A stretch of DNA of 23,994 nucleotides, from the NCBI GenBank assembly GCA_023450615.1, contig JAEXGT010000107.1:1-23994 (forward strand). The letters run 5' to 3'. The notes below the pieces were generated by a model that did not search any database, had not been told where the DNA came from, and was given only the letters and a program-made list of their open reading frames with translations. The stretch's first letter is position 1; each line of letters begins with the position of its first letter. Made by a program: the position numbers and the translations under genes. The stretch comes from Pseudomonadota bacterium (GTDB lineage Bacteria; Pseudomonadota; Alphaproteobacteria; Rhizobiales; Beijerinckiaceae). Below are positions 7,789-15,110 of this stretch, piece by piece.

Positions 7789-7818
7789 ATCCCGGGTTCT
7801 GCTGCGCAGCCCCGGGAT
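7789..7818. repeat. REP-like hairpin
   Basis: ATCCCGGG / CCCGGGAT (7789-7796 and 7811-7818) around a 14-base GC-rich centre, followed by GACA like the previous unit. It sits just beyond the 3' end of the ThDP enzyme gene. Confidence 0.75.
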
Positions 7819-7844
7819 GACATGTCTGTCAGTTTGCGTCCGCC

Positions 7845-9524
7845 TTACTTCTTAGCTTCGAGCGCCTTCTCGCGGATCGCGGAGAGCGACATCGAAGGCG
7901 TGATCGCCTCGGGGTCGAGCATGCAATGCAGGATCGCGGGCTTGCCGGAGGTCAGCGCGCGCTGGAGCGCGGTGGGGAAGTCCTCCGTGCGCTCCACGCG
8001 CTCGCCGTAGCCGCCGAAGGCCTTGGCGTAAGCCGCGAAGTCCGGGTTCTTCAGCTCGGTGGCCGAGACGCGGCCCGGATAATCGCGCTCCTGGTGCATG
8101 CGGATCGTGCCGTACATGCCGTTGTCGAGCAGGATCACGAGAATCGGCAGGTCGTATTGAACCGCGGTCGCGAATTCCTGACCGTTCATCAGGAAGTCGC
8201 CGTCGCCGGCGAACACCACCACCGTGCTGTCGGGCTGCACGCGCTTTGCGCCCACACCGGCGGGAACGCCGTAACCCATGGAGCCGGAGGTCGGCGCAAG
8301 CTGCGTGCCGAAATGCTTGAAGGGCCAGAAGCGGTGCACCCAGGTAGCGAAGTTGCCCGCGCCGTTGCAGTAGATCGTGTCGGAGGGCATCACCTCACGC
8401 AGATGCGCCATCACTTCGCCCATCTGGAGGTTTCCGGGAATGCGGATCTGCGCCGGGTTGCTCCAGTTCAGGTAATCCGCATGCGCGGTCTTGGTGCCCT
8501 CGCTCCACGGCAGGGACGCAGGCGGGTTCATGCCGTCAAGCGCAGCCGTGAAGGCGACGGGCGAGGCATTGATGGCGAGGTGCGGAGAATAGACGCGGCC
8601 GAGTTCGCTCGAATCCGGATGAATGTGGACGAGCTTCTGCTGCGGAGCCGGAATGTCGAGAACCGTATAGGCCTGGCTCGGCACCTCGGAGAGACGGCCG
8701 CCGACGAGCAGCACCAGATCGGCTTCCTTGATGCGCGCGAGCAGCTTCGGATTCACGCCAAGGCCGAGATCGCCGATGTAAGAAGCATGATCGGCGGGGA
8801 AGAGCATCTGGCGGCGGAAGGTGCAGGACACCGGCAGCTCGAAGCGCTCGGCGAAGCGCACGAAACGCTGCACGGCTTCTTCCGTCCAGCGGCTGCCGCC
8901 GAGCAGCGCCACGGGCTTTTTCGCGCCCTGCAGCAGCTTCTCGATCTCGGCCATCTGATCGGCGGAGGGATGGCTCTCGATCACCTGATAGCGCGGTGCA
9001 TCGGCAACGGCGGCCATGTCGGTGAGCACATCTTCCGGCAGCGCGATCACGACGGGACCGGGACGGCCCGAGGTTGCCACATGGAAGGCGCGGGAAACGA
9101 TTTCGGGGAAGCGCGCCGGATCGTCCACTTCCGTCGCCCATTTGGCGAGGTGGCCGAAGGCGGCGCGGTAGTCGAGCTCCTGGAAGGCTTCGCGCTCACG
9201 CATGCCGCGCTCGATCTGGCCGACGAAGAGAATCATCGGCGTGGAATCCTGCTTGGCGATGTGAATGCCGGGCGAGGCATTCGTCGCGCCAGGGCCGCGG
9301 GTGACGAAGCAGATGCCGGGGCGGCCCGTGAGCTTGCCGTAGGCTTCCGCCATCATCGCCGCGCCGCCTTCCTGGCGGCAGATCGTGACGTTGATGCTCG
9401 CGTCATGGAGCGCGTCCAACGCTGCGAGATAACTCTCGCCCGGTACGCAGAAGATGTGATCGACCCCGTGGACGAGAAGTTGATCGACAAGAATCTGGCC
9501 GCCGGTGCGGGAGGTCGCTGTCAT
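7845..9524 (-). CDS. ThDP-dependent enzyme, acetolactate-synthase/2-oxoacid decarboxylase family
   Basis: Cytoplasmic thiamine-diphosphate enzyme of 559 residues in three domains: PYR (about 7-175) with the cofactor-activating Glu52 in CRQEGGAAMMAEAYG; central (about 200-330); and PP (about 375-540) with the Mg/ThDP motif from GDG at 440-442 to the LLDN asparagine at 468. It carries AFQE, as in acetohydroxyacid synthases, but no small regulatory subunit is adjacent and the rest is not diagnostic. Biosynthetic acetolactate synthase is therefore unlikely; a catabolic 2-oxoacid decarboxylase/ligase is more plausible. It follows the aminoadipate-semialdehyde dehydrogenase on the same strand, but a terminator lies between them. 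Role in lysine breakdown is inference. Confidence 0.85.
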   Translation of the reverse strand: MTATSRTGGQILVDQLLVHGVDHIFCVPGESYLAALDALHDASINVTICRQEGGAAMMAEAYGKLTGRPGICFVTRGPGATNASPGIHIAKQDSTPMILFVGQIERGMREREAFQELDYRAAFGHLAKWATEVDDPARFPEIVSRAFHVATSGRPGPVVIALPEDVLTDMAAVADAPRYQVIESHPSADQMAEIEKLLQGAKKPVALLGGSRWTEEAVQRFVRFAERFELPVSCTFRRQMLFPADHASYIGDLGLGVNPKLLARIKEADLVLLVGGRLSEVPSQAYTVLDIPAPQQKLVHIHPDSSELGRVYSPHLAINASPVAFTAALDGMNPPASLPWSEGTKTAHADYLNWSNPAQIRIPGNLQMGEVMAHLREVMPSDTIYCNGAGNFATWVHRFWPFKHFGTQLAPTSGSMGYGVPAGVGAKRVQPDSTVVVFAGDGDFLMNGQEFATAVQYDLPILVILLDNGMYGTIRMHQERDYPGRVSATELKNPDFAAYAKAFGGYGERVERTEDFPTALQRALTSGKPAILHCMLDPEAITPSMSLSAIREKALEAKK

Positions 9525-9556
9525 GGAAGGCTCGCGATGTAAGAGAGAATGATAAG

Positions 9557-9584
9557 AAAAACGGAGGGCAGGGCTGCCCTCCGT
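9557..9584 (-). terminator. Rho-independent terminator after the ALDH7 gene
   Basis: An 11-bp perfect stem, ACGGAGGGCAG / CTGCCCTCCGT (9561-9571 and 9574-9584). Read on the minus strand it ends in a run of T. It lies 18 bases past the ALDH stop and only about 32 bases before the next gene's start. Confidence 0.9.
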
Positions 9585-9602
9585 CGGATGGTCTTCAGAC
9601 GA

Positions 9603-11150
9603 TCAGGCGTCCACGTCGAACTTCACGCCCTGAGCGAGCGGAAGCGTGTTGCCGTAGTTGATCGTGTTGGTGGCGCGGCGCATGTAGGCCTTCCAGGCAT
9701 CGGAGCCGGACTCGCGTCCGCCGCCCGTTTCCTTCTCGCCGCCGAACGCGCCGCCGATCTCGGCGCCCGAGGGGCCGATATTGACGTTGGCGATGCCGCA
9801 ATCCGAACCCACCGCCGAGACGAAGGTTTCCGCCTCACGGATGTTGAGGGTGAAGATCGAGGAGGAGAGGCCTGCGCCGACCGCGTTGTGCTGCTCGATC
9901 ACCTGATCGAAATCGGTGTAGCGCATCACGTAGAGGATCGGAGCGAAGGTCTCGCGGGTCACGGGACCCGTTTGGCTGGGCATCTCCACGAGAGCGGGGC
10001 GGGCATAGAAGCCTTCGCCCGCCACATCCGTGTAGCGGCCGCCGCCATGCACCTTGCCACCTGCGTTGCGGGCCTCATCGAGCGCACGCTCCATGCCCTC
10101 GAAGGCAGCCTTGTCGATCAGCGGGCCAACGAGCGTGCCTTCGGCGCGCGGGTCGCCGATCTTCACGCTGCCATAGACCTTCACGAGGCGCGGAACGAGC
10201 TGGTCGTACACGCTGTCATGCACGAAGAGGCGGCGAAGCGTGGTGCAGCGCTGGCCTGCGGTGCCCATGGCAGCGAACGCGATGCCGCGCAGCGCCAGGT
10301 CGAGGTCGGCGGAGGGAGCCACGATGGCGGCGTTGTTGCCGCCGAGCTCGAGGATCGCACGGGCAAAGCGCTCGGCGAGCTTCGGGCCGACCTGACGGCC
10401 CATGGCCGTGGAGCCGGTGGCGGAGAGGACCGGAACGCGGTGATCTTCGACCAGGATCTCGCCGATCTCGCGGCCGCCGAGGATCACTTCGCACAGGCCT
10501 TCCGGCACGCCGCCGAAGCGCTTGGCAGCGCGCTCGACGATGGCATGGGTGGCCAGGGCCGTGAGCAGGGTCTTCTCGGAGGGCTTCCACACGACCGAGT
10601 CACCGCAGACGATGGCGAGAGCCGCGTTCCAGGACCACACGGCCACGGGGAAGTTGAAGGCGGAGATGACGCCGCAGACGCCCAGCGGATGCCAGGTTTC
10701 CATCATGCGGTGGTCGGCGCGCTCGGTGGCGATGGTGAGGCCGTAGAGCTGGCGGGAGAGACCGACGGCGAAGTCGCAGATGTCGATCATCTCCTGAACC
10801 TCGCCGAGGCCCTCGGATACGATCTTGCCGGCTTCGAGCGTCACGAGACGGCCGAGGTCGTCCTTCGCGGCGCGCAGCTCCTCGCCGAGGAGGCGGATGA
10901 ACTCGCCGCGCTTCGGAGCGGGGACCTTGCGCCAGGCCTTGAAGGCGGCATCGGCGCGGCCGATGGCGGCCTTGGCCTCGTCCGGCGTCGTTTCGCGGAC
11001 ATGGGCGATCACCTCGCCGGTGATCGGGGTCGTGGCGGGACGGCCCGTGGAGGCGAATGCGCTGTCCGGCACGCCGAGACGGGCAAGAATGGCGCGGGCT
11101 TCTTCCGCCACGCTGGCGGAGGAGGTGGAAACGGATTGCAGAGCGGACAT
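9603..11150 (-). CDS. amaB: 2-aminoadipate 6-semialdehyde dehydrogenase (ALDH7 family)
   Basis: Oxidises 2-aminoadipate 6-semialdehyde (open form of piperideine-6-carboxylate) to 2-aminoadipate with NAD(P), the central step of lysine breakdown by the saccharopine, lysine 6-dehydrogenase or pipecolate routes. The 515 residues carry Asn166 in SAFNFPVAVW, GSTAMG at 246-251, general base Glu268 in LELGGNN and nucleophile Cys302 in GTAGQRCTTLRRLF. The C-terminal block GGAFGGEKETGGGRESGSD (466-484) is diagnostic for ALDH7/antiquitin. ATG 11150 is preferred because GGGAGA lies six bases upstream; another ATG two codons earlier leaves no spacing. Next upstream is a saccharopine dehydrogenase-family gene, confirming the pathway. 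Confidence 0.93.
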   Translation of the reverse strand: MSALQSVSTSSASVAEEARAILARLGVPDSAFASTGRPATTPITGEVIAHVRETTPDEAKAAIGRADAAFKAWRKVPAPKRGEFIRLLGEELRAAKDDLGRLVTLEAGKIVSEGLGEVQEMIDICDFAVGLSRQLYGLTIATERADHRMMETWHPLGVCGVISAFNFPVAVWSWNAALAIVCGDSVVWKPSEKTLLTALATHAIVERAAKRFGGVPEGLCEVILGGREIGEILVEDHRVPVLSATGSTAMGRQVGPKLAERFARAILELGGNNAAIVAPSADLDLALRGIAFAAMGTAGQRCTTLRRLFVHDSVYDQLVPRLVKVYGSVKIGDPRAEGTLVGPLIDKAAFEGMERALDEARNAGGKVHGGGRYTDVAGEGFYARPALVEMPSQTGPVTRETFAPILYVMRYTDFDQVIEQHNAVGAGLSSSIFTLNIREAETFVSAVGSDCGIANVNIGPSGAEIGGAFGGEKETGGGRESGSDAWKAYMRRATNTINYGNTLPLAQGVKFDVDA

Positions 11151-11256
11151 TGTCATTCTCCCATGGAAACGGGGCATCGGGCCTTGATCGGCGCCCGCCG
11201 CCGTCGCGTGCTCTTCAAAACAAGACGACGGCAGCCTTTGTGGCCACCGTCTTAAA

Positions 11257-11303
11257 GCATGATCGGGAAAAGTGGGAACTTCTTTTCCCGAATAGGGTCA
11301 TGC
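11257..11303. repeat. rhizobial intergenic palindrome (GCATGATC..GGGAAAAG type)
   Basis: GCATGATCGGGAAAAG (11257-11272) faces CTTTTCCCG..GTCATGC (11283-11303) with a 6-base insertion in the second arm. Elements beginning GAGCATGATC-CGGAAAAG are very common between Hyphomicrobiales genes (general knowledge). It lies in the 209-bp gap between the dehydrogenase and ALDH7 genes. Confidence 0.75.
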
Positions 11304-11322
11304 GGATTCGGAAAGAAGCTGG

Positions 11323-11356
11323 ACAGGTTCCCATCTTGCATAGGACAGGAACCTGT
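11323..11356. repeat. hairpin after the saccharopine dehydrogenase-family gene
   Basis: ACAGGTTCC (11323-11331) and GGAACCTGT (11348-11356) are exact complements with a 16-base loop, 10 bases past the gene's stop. There is no T-run, so it may be an mRNA 3' structure, or part of the neighbouring repeat. Confidence 0.55.
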
Positions 11357-11365
11357 TCCGAAACA

Positions 11366-12499
11366 TCATGCAACGGCGTCGAGGCGGATGTTCTTCGCCC
11401 CAGGCTCGCCGGCCTGATCGAGCCGCACGCCCGCATAGACGCGGCCGAAGCGGTTGGCGAGGAACGCGTCGAGGCTGATCTCCTCCTGGCGGACGAAGCC
11501 CTTGCCCGGCAACTTGCCCTCGACCAGCAGGTCGAGCATGGCGCAGATGCCGGCGGCGGTGGTCACCTGAATCGCGGTGCGCTGGGTGCCTGCGACCTTC
11601 TGGCCGTAGATGGAGCGGGCATAGGTTTCCTGCACGTAGCGGCCGTCGCGCTCGCCGGTCACGGTCACGAACACGATGACCATGTCCTGCATGGTGGCGG
11701 GAACGGCGTTCTCCAGGATGTCCTTCAGGACCTCGCGGCGGTTGCGCAGCTGCAGATCGTTGAGGAGCACGCGCATCAGGGCGCAGTGGCCCGGATAGCG
11801 GATGGTCTTGTAGTTGAGGTTGCGCACCTTGCCTTCCAGCGTCTCGCACAGGGTGCCGAGGCCGCCGGAGGTGTTGAAGGCCTCATAGCGCGTGCCGTCG
11901 AGGGAGAACTCTTCCAGCTCTTCCATGGCGGGCACTTCGCGGAGCTTGCCGTCGACCACCGCCTCGCAGCGCTCGATGTACTCGTTGATGACGCCGTCCG
12001 TGCTCCAGGTGAGGTTATAGGACAGGGCGTTCGACGGATATTGCGGCAGCGCGCCGACGCGCAGGCGCACCGTGTCGAGCTTGTCGAAACGGCTGGCAAT
12101 GTCGTGAGCCACGATGGAGATGAAGCCGGGGGCAAGGCCGCATTGCGGAATGAAGGCGGTGGTGGCGCCCTCGGACAGCTCCTTCACCATGCGCGTGGTG
12201 GCGACGTCTTCGGTGAGGTCGAAATAGTTCACGCCGGCAAGGCGAGCGGCCTGGGCCACATGGCCGGTCAGGTGATAGGGCGCTGCGCTGAGAACGGCGT
12301 AATGGCCCTTGAGGGCGTTCTGCAGAGCAACTGCGTCGCTGAAGTCGAGCTGGACCGTCTTGATGCCGTTCTTGCCCGCAGCGGCAAGGGCTTCGGCGGA
12401 AGCATCGGCCACGGTGACCGTATAGTCGCCGGTGTCGTTGAGCATATCGACGATGGTGGAGCCGATCTTGCCGGCGCCGATGACGAGAATGGACTTCAT
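11366..12499 (-). CDS. saccharopine dehydrogenase / L-lysine 6-dehydrogenase family protein
   Basis: NAD(P) oxidoreductase of 377 residues: an N-terminal Rossmann domain with GAGKIG at 8-13 and a C-terminal saccharopine-reductase-like domain (about 125-350, containing YPGHCALMRVL). Two family activities fit: saccharopine to aminoadipate semialdehyde plus glutamate, or direct oxidative deamination of lysine's 6-amino group, giving the same semialdehyde plus ammonia. The downstream ALDH7 gene consumes that product either way. No lysine-ketoglutarate reductase domain is fused or encoded nearby, which favours lysine 6-dehydrogenase, but the missing gene could be elsewhere. The start ATG at 12499 has GGAGG ten bases upstream. 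Confidence 0.85.
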   Translation of the reverse strand: MKSILVIGAGKIGSTIVDMLNDTGDYTVTVADASAEALAAAGKNGIKTVQLDFSDAVALQNALKGHYAVLSAAPYHLTGHVAQAARLAGVNYFDLTEDVATTRMVKELSEGATTAFIPQCGLAPGFISIVAHDIASRFDKLDTVRLRVGALPQYPSNALSYNLTWSTDGVINEYIERCEAVVDGKLREVPAMEELEEFSLDGTRYEAFNTSGGLGTLCETLEGKVRNLNYKTIRYPGHCALMRVLLNDLQLRNRREVLKDILENAVPATMQDMVIVFVTVTGERDGRYVQETYARSIYGQKVAGTQRTAIQVTTAAGICAMLDLLVEGKLPGKGFVRQEEISLDAFLANRFGRVYAGVRLDQAGEPGAKNIRLDAVA

Positions 12500-12575
12500 A
12501 AGGCTTGAACCTCCCTGGTGATGACAGGAGAAAAAGGCAAACCCGTGCAGAACGCCATAGACAACCTGACGGAAA

Positions 12576-12609
12576 GCCGAGTAGTTATCGGCATATTGCC
12601 GTTCTAACT
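12576..12609. promoter_or_regulatory. palindromic operator candidate for the Lrp-type regulator
   Basis: In the 117-bp divergent gap, CGGCA-TAT-TGCCG (12589-12601) is a perfect palindrome. It is nested in an outer AGTTA (12583-12587) / TAACT (12605-12609) pair, and it overlaps GCCGA / TCGGC (12576-12580, 12588-12592). It lies just upstream of the regulator's start and beside a minus-strand TTGACC (12615-12610) that could be the -35 of the dehydrogenase operon. Such multiple dyads are what a dimeric Lrp/AsnC protein binds. Confidence 0.6.
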
Positions 12610-12619
12610 GGTCAATGTG

Positions 12620-13048
12620 ATGCTCGATGAGACAGACCGCGCCCTGATTGCCCTTCTGCGGGAGAACGCCCGCATCGGCCATGCGGAGGCCGCCCGCCGC
12701 CTGAAGCTCTCCCGCACCACCGTGCAGGCGCGGGTGGAAAGCCTGGAGCGGCGCGGGGTGATCGTCGGCTATACCGTGCGGCTCGCGGAAGAGGTCAGCC
12801 GGCGCATGGTGCGCGCGCATGTGACCATCGTCGTTGCGCCGAAAGCCTCCGCAGCCGTTGCCACAGCGCTGCAGCGCATGCCAGAATTGCGCGCGCTTCA
12901 TTCCGTTGCCGGTGTCTTTGATCTTCTGGCGGTGGTAGAGGCACAAGACGTTCCTACTCTCGACGCCGCCATCGACAAGATCGGCGCGCTGGAGGGGGTG
13001 GAGCGCACGCAATCCTCCATCATCCTCTCAACGAAATTCGAACGATGA
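12620..13048 (+). CDS. Lrp/AsnC-family transcriptional regulator
   Basis: Amino-acid-responsive DNA-binding protein of 142 residues. The N-terminal winged helix-turn-helix (about 3-60) contains HAEAARRLKLSRTTVQARV, and the C-terminal RAM ligand/oligomer domain (about 65-140) contains SVAGVFDLLAVVEAQD. It diverges from the lysine dehydrogenase/ALDH7 genes across a palindromic gap, and its TGA overlaps the ATG of the FAD oxidoreductase (ATGA), so it probably controls both sides. Lysine or aminoadipate as effector is inference. A GTG directly before the chosen ATG is an equally possible start; no clear ribosome site distinguishes them. Confidence 0.9.
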   Translation: MLDETDRALIALLRENARIGHAEAARRLKLSRTTVQARVESLERRGVIVGYTVRLAEEVSRRMVRAHVTIVVAPKASAAVATALQRMPELRALHSVAGVFDLLAVVEAQDVPTLDAAIDKIGALEGVERTQSSIILSTKFER

Positions 13049-14253
13049 CAATTTCTGCTTCAAGCGCTGCCGATGTCGTGATTGTGGGCGGCGCCGTCAT
13101 GGGCTCCTCCACTGCTTATCATCTCCTCGCCGATTCCGGCTTCAAGGGGCGTGTCGTCGTCATCGAGAAGGATCCGACCTATCAGCTCTCGGCCTCCGCT
13201 TTGTCGGCGGCGTCGATCCGCCAGCAATATTCGAGCGCGGTGAATATCCGCATCTCGCTTTATGGAATCCATTTCCTGCGCAACATCGCCGATTACCTCA
13301 CGGTCGACGATGACAGGCCGGAGCTTGGATTGAAGGAGGGCGGCTATCTCTATTGCGCGACGGATGCGGGCGAGCAGATCCTGCGCGAGAACCAGGCGCT
13401 GCAGGCATCCGAGGGCGCCGACATTCTGTTCCTCAAGCCCGATGAGCTGAAACAGCGTTTCCCCTGGCTCAACGTGGAGGATCTTGCCGCAGGCACCTGG
13501 GGCCGCTCGGGTGAAGGGTGGTTCGACGGATGGGGGCTGCTGCAGGCCTTCCGCAAGAAGGCGCGCTCGCTCGGCGCGGAATATGTGAAAGGCGAGGTCG
13601 CGGAGATCGAGCGCGAGGGCAACCGCGTGGTGGCCGTGCGCCTGAAGGACGGGACGCGCATTGCCTGCGGCACGCTCATCAACTGCGCGGGCTCGGGCGG
13701 AACGGCGATTGCCGCAATGGCCGGCATCAAGATTCCCGTGCAGGCGAAGCGCCGTTACGTGTTCACCTTCTCCTGCAAGGAGCCGGTGGAGAACCTGCCG
13801 CTGCTCATCGACACGTCAGGCGCTTACGTGCGTCCCGAAGGCGAAGGCCACTTCATCTGCGGCGCGTCGCCGGAAGCGGATCTGGATCCCGACTGGCATG
13901 ACGACGATCCGGCGAGCCAGGAAATCGATCATTCTTTCTTCGAGGAATTCATCTGGCCGTCGCTCGCGCACCGCATTCCCGCCTTCGAGGCGATCAAGCC
14001 GGGCCGCGCCTGGTCGGGTCCCTACGACATGAGCCTGCTCGATCACAATGCGATCATCGGCAAGACCGACGTGATCGAGAACTTCTATCTGTGCAACGGC
14101 TTCTCCGGCCACGGGCTGCAACAGGCCGCAGCCGTCGGCCGCGGCCTCTCGGAGCTCGTCGTGCATGGGGGCTACCGCACGCTCGACCTGTCGGAGCTCG
14201 GTTACGAGCGCGTGCTGGCGAACCGTCCGCTGCTTGAGCGCAACGTGATCTAA
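13045..14253 (+). CDS. FAD-dependent amino-acid oxidoreductase (DAO family, FOXRED1-like)
   Basis: Flavoenzyme of 402 residues of the DAO superfamily (sarcosine/glycine/D-amino-acid/pipecolate oxidases). The FAD-binding motif at 15-20 reads GGAVMG, with Ala where the second Gly of GxGxxG is usual. It is followed by ASIRQQYS, an EGWFDGWGLLQAFRKKA segment, INCAGSGG, and the C-terminal flavin loop NGFSGHGLQQAAAVG (99% of the fold is present). Overall pattern resembles FOXRED1. The substrate is not readable from sequence; linkage to an Lrp regulator and the lysine genes makes L-pipecolate or another secondary amino acid reasonable. Its start overlaps the regulator's stop by four bases and its 3' end overlaps the convergent stress gene by four. 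Confidence 0.85.
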   Translation: MTISASSAADVVIVGGAVMGSSTAYHLLADSGFKGRVVVIEKDPTYQLSASALSAASIRQQYSSAVNIRISLYGIHFLRNIADYLTVDDDRPELGLKEGGYLYCATDAGEQILRENQALQASEGADILFLKPDELKQRFPWLNVEDLAAGTWGRSGEGWFDGWGLLQAFRKKARSLGAEYVKGEVAEIEREGNRVVAVRLKDGTRIACGTLINCAGSGGTAIAAMAGIKIPVQAKRRYVFTFSCKEPVENLPLLIDTSGAYVRPEGEGHFICGASPEADLDPDWHDDDPASQEIDHSFFEEFIWPSLAHRIPAFEAIKPGRAWSGPYDMSLLDHNAIIGKTDVIENFYLCNGFSGHGLQQAAAVGRGLSELVVHGGYRTLDLSELGYERVLANRPLLERNVI

Positions 14254-14969
14254 AGACCACTCTCGTCGGAGGTCCGGTAGGACCAGATCCGGCCGCCGCG
14301 GTTCATGTGCCGCTGCATCAGGCCGGGCTGGTCGGCGGAGGGCTGGGAGGCGACGGCGAGTTCGTTCACGCCCTCCTTGTCCGCCCGCTCATCGCTGCGA
14401 CGCGCGCCGGTTCCTGCCGTGGAGCGGGCGCCCGCATTGGGCTGGTCCTCTCCCGTCCGCAGGTCGGCGGAGCCGAGATCGTCCGTGCCCTCCGCCATCT
14501 GGCCCATGCCGGGCAGAGAGCCTGTATTGGTCTGGCCCGCCTGGGCGCCGCCGGTGATGCCCGCGGCCAGGGGAGCCCCAAGGTCAACCCCTGCGGCATC
14601 CTCGCTGCTGGCCTTGAGCCATTCCCGGCTGCTGCCGTCGAGATCCAGGGGATCGAACATCTCCAGCACACGGGCCGCCTCTTCCATGTCGCTCCGGTCG
14701 ACCCGGGCAGCGATCATGGTGAAGCCTTCGCGCAGGCCCCGTTCGAAAACCCGCAGGTCCTGGGCGGGAAGATTCAGGTCGTGGAGCGCCTCCAGGGAAT
14801 CGTCCCTTGCGGAAAGTGCGCGAAAGCCCGAGATCGAAGAGATCTTGCGCGCATCCTCACTGCCCACGGCCACGATCCGATGCTGCGCTATTCCCATTTC
14901 CATAAGCGCCTGAAGCGCTTGGCGGGCCTGAGAGGGTTCCCTGAACAGGGCTGTAATCATCTGGGGCAT
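14250..14969 (-). CDS. general-stress-type protein (YflT/GS17M-like N-terminus) with disordered tail
   Basis: Cytoplasmic protein of 239 residues. Residues 1-115 resemble the heat-induced stress protein YflT domain: a start like MPQMITALFREPSQARQAL, an alternating helix/strand pattern, and the closing MFDPLDLDGSSREW (104-117) typical of these proteins. Residues 118-239 are rich in Gly, Ala, Ser, Thr and Asp and look disordered. The biochemical function is unknown. The ATG at 14969 has GGAAG upstream. A near-perfect EcfG (general stress sigma factor) promoter lies just upstream, which agrees independently with the stress assignment. Convergent with the FAD oxidoreductase (4-base overlap) and divergent from ugpB. 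Confidence 0.8.
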   Translation of the reverse strand: MPQMITALFREPSQARQALQALMEMGIAQHRIVAVGSEDARKISSISGFRALSARDDSLEALHDLNLPAQDLRVFERGLREGFTMIAARVDRSDMEEAARVLEMFDPLDLDGSSREWLKASSEDAAGVDLGAPLAAGITGGAQAGQTNTGSLPGMGQMAEGTDDLGSADLRTGEDQPNAGARSTAGTGARRSDERADKEGVNELAVASQPSADQPGLMQRHMNRGGRIWSYRTSDESGL

Positions 14970-14996
14970 GAATTTCTTCCCTATGGATACCCTCTC

Positions 14997-15022
14997 AACG
15001 AAGAGCGCTTCCGGCCTGTTCC
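14997..15022 (-). promoter_or_regulatory. EcfG-type general stress response promoter
   Basis: Minus strand: GGAAC (15022-15018), exactly 17 bases, then CGTT (15000-14997). This matches the alphaproteobacterial EcfG consensus GGAAC-N16/17-CGTT. A start site about 6-8 bases further on would give a leader near 20 bases that contains the ribosome site of the stress-type gene. Confidence 0.8.
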
Positions 15023-15081
15023 CATCCCCAGTTGTTAAGTCTTTTCAAGGAAAAGGGCTTCCATTTTGGAGCCGGCTATGA

Positions 15082-15110
15082 TTGTCATGGATGTGTCATT
15101 AAAACGTCAT
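15082..15110 (+). promoter_or_regulatory. PHO box with three direct repeats upstream of ugpB
   Basis: Three 7-base repeats, TTGTCAT (15082), GTGTCAT (15093) and ACGTCAT (15104), are spaced exactly 11 bp start to start with 4-base spacers GGAT and TAAA. This is the PhoB-binding arrangement (CTGTCAT repeats), 69 bases upstream of the ugpB start. ugp operons belong to the phosphate-starvation regulon in other bacteria. Confidence 0.85.

Noticed and set aside
7926..9542. A 538-codon plus-strand frame opposite the ThDP enzyme
   Set aside because: Antisense shadow with an Arg/His/Ala/Gly-rich translation and no family features.
9549..12508. Long plus-strand frames opposite the ALDH7 and saccharopine dehydrogenase-family genes
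   Set aside because: Antisense shadows of two clearly recognisable enzymes; they also run through a terminator and intergenic repeats.
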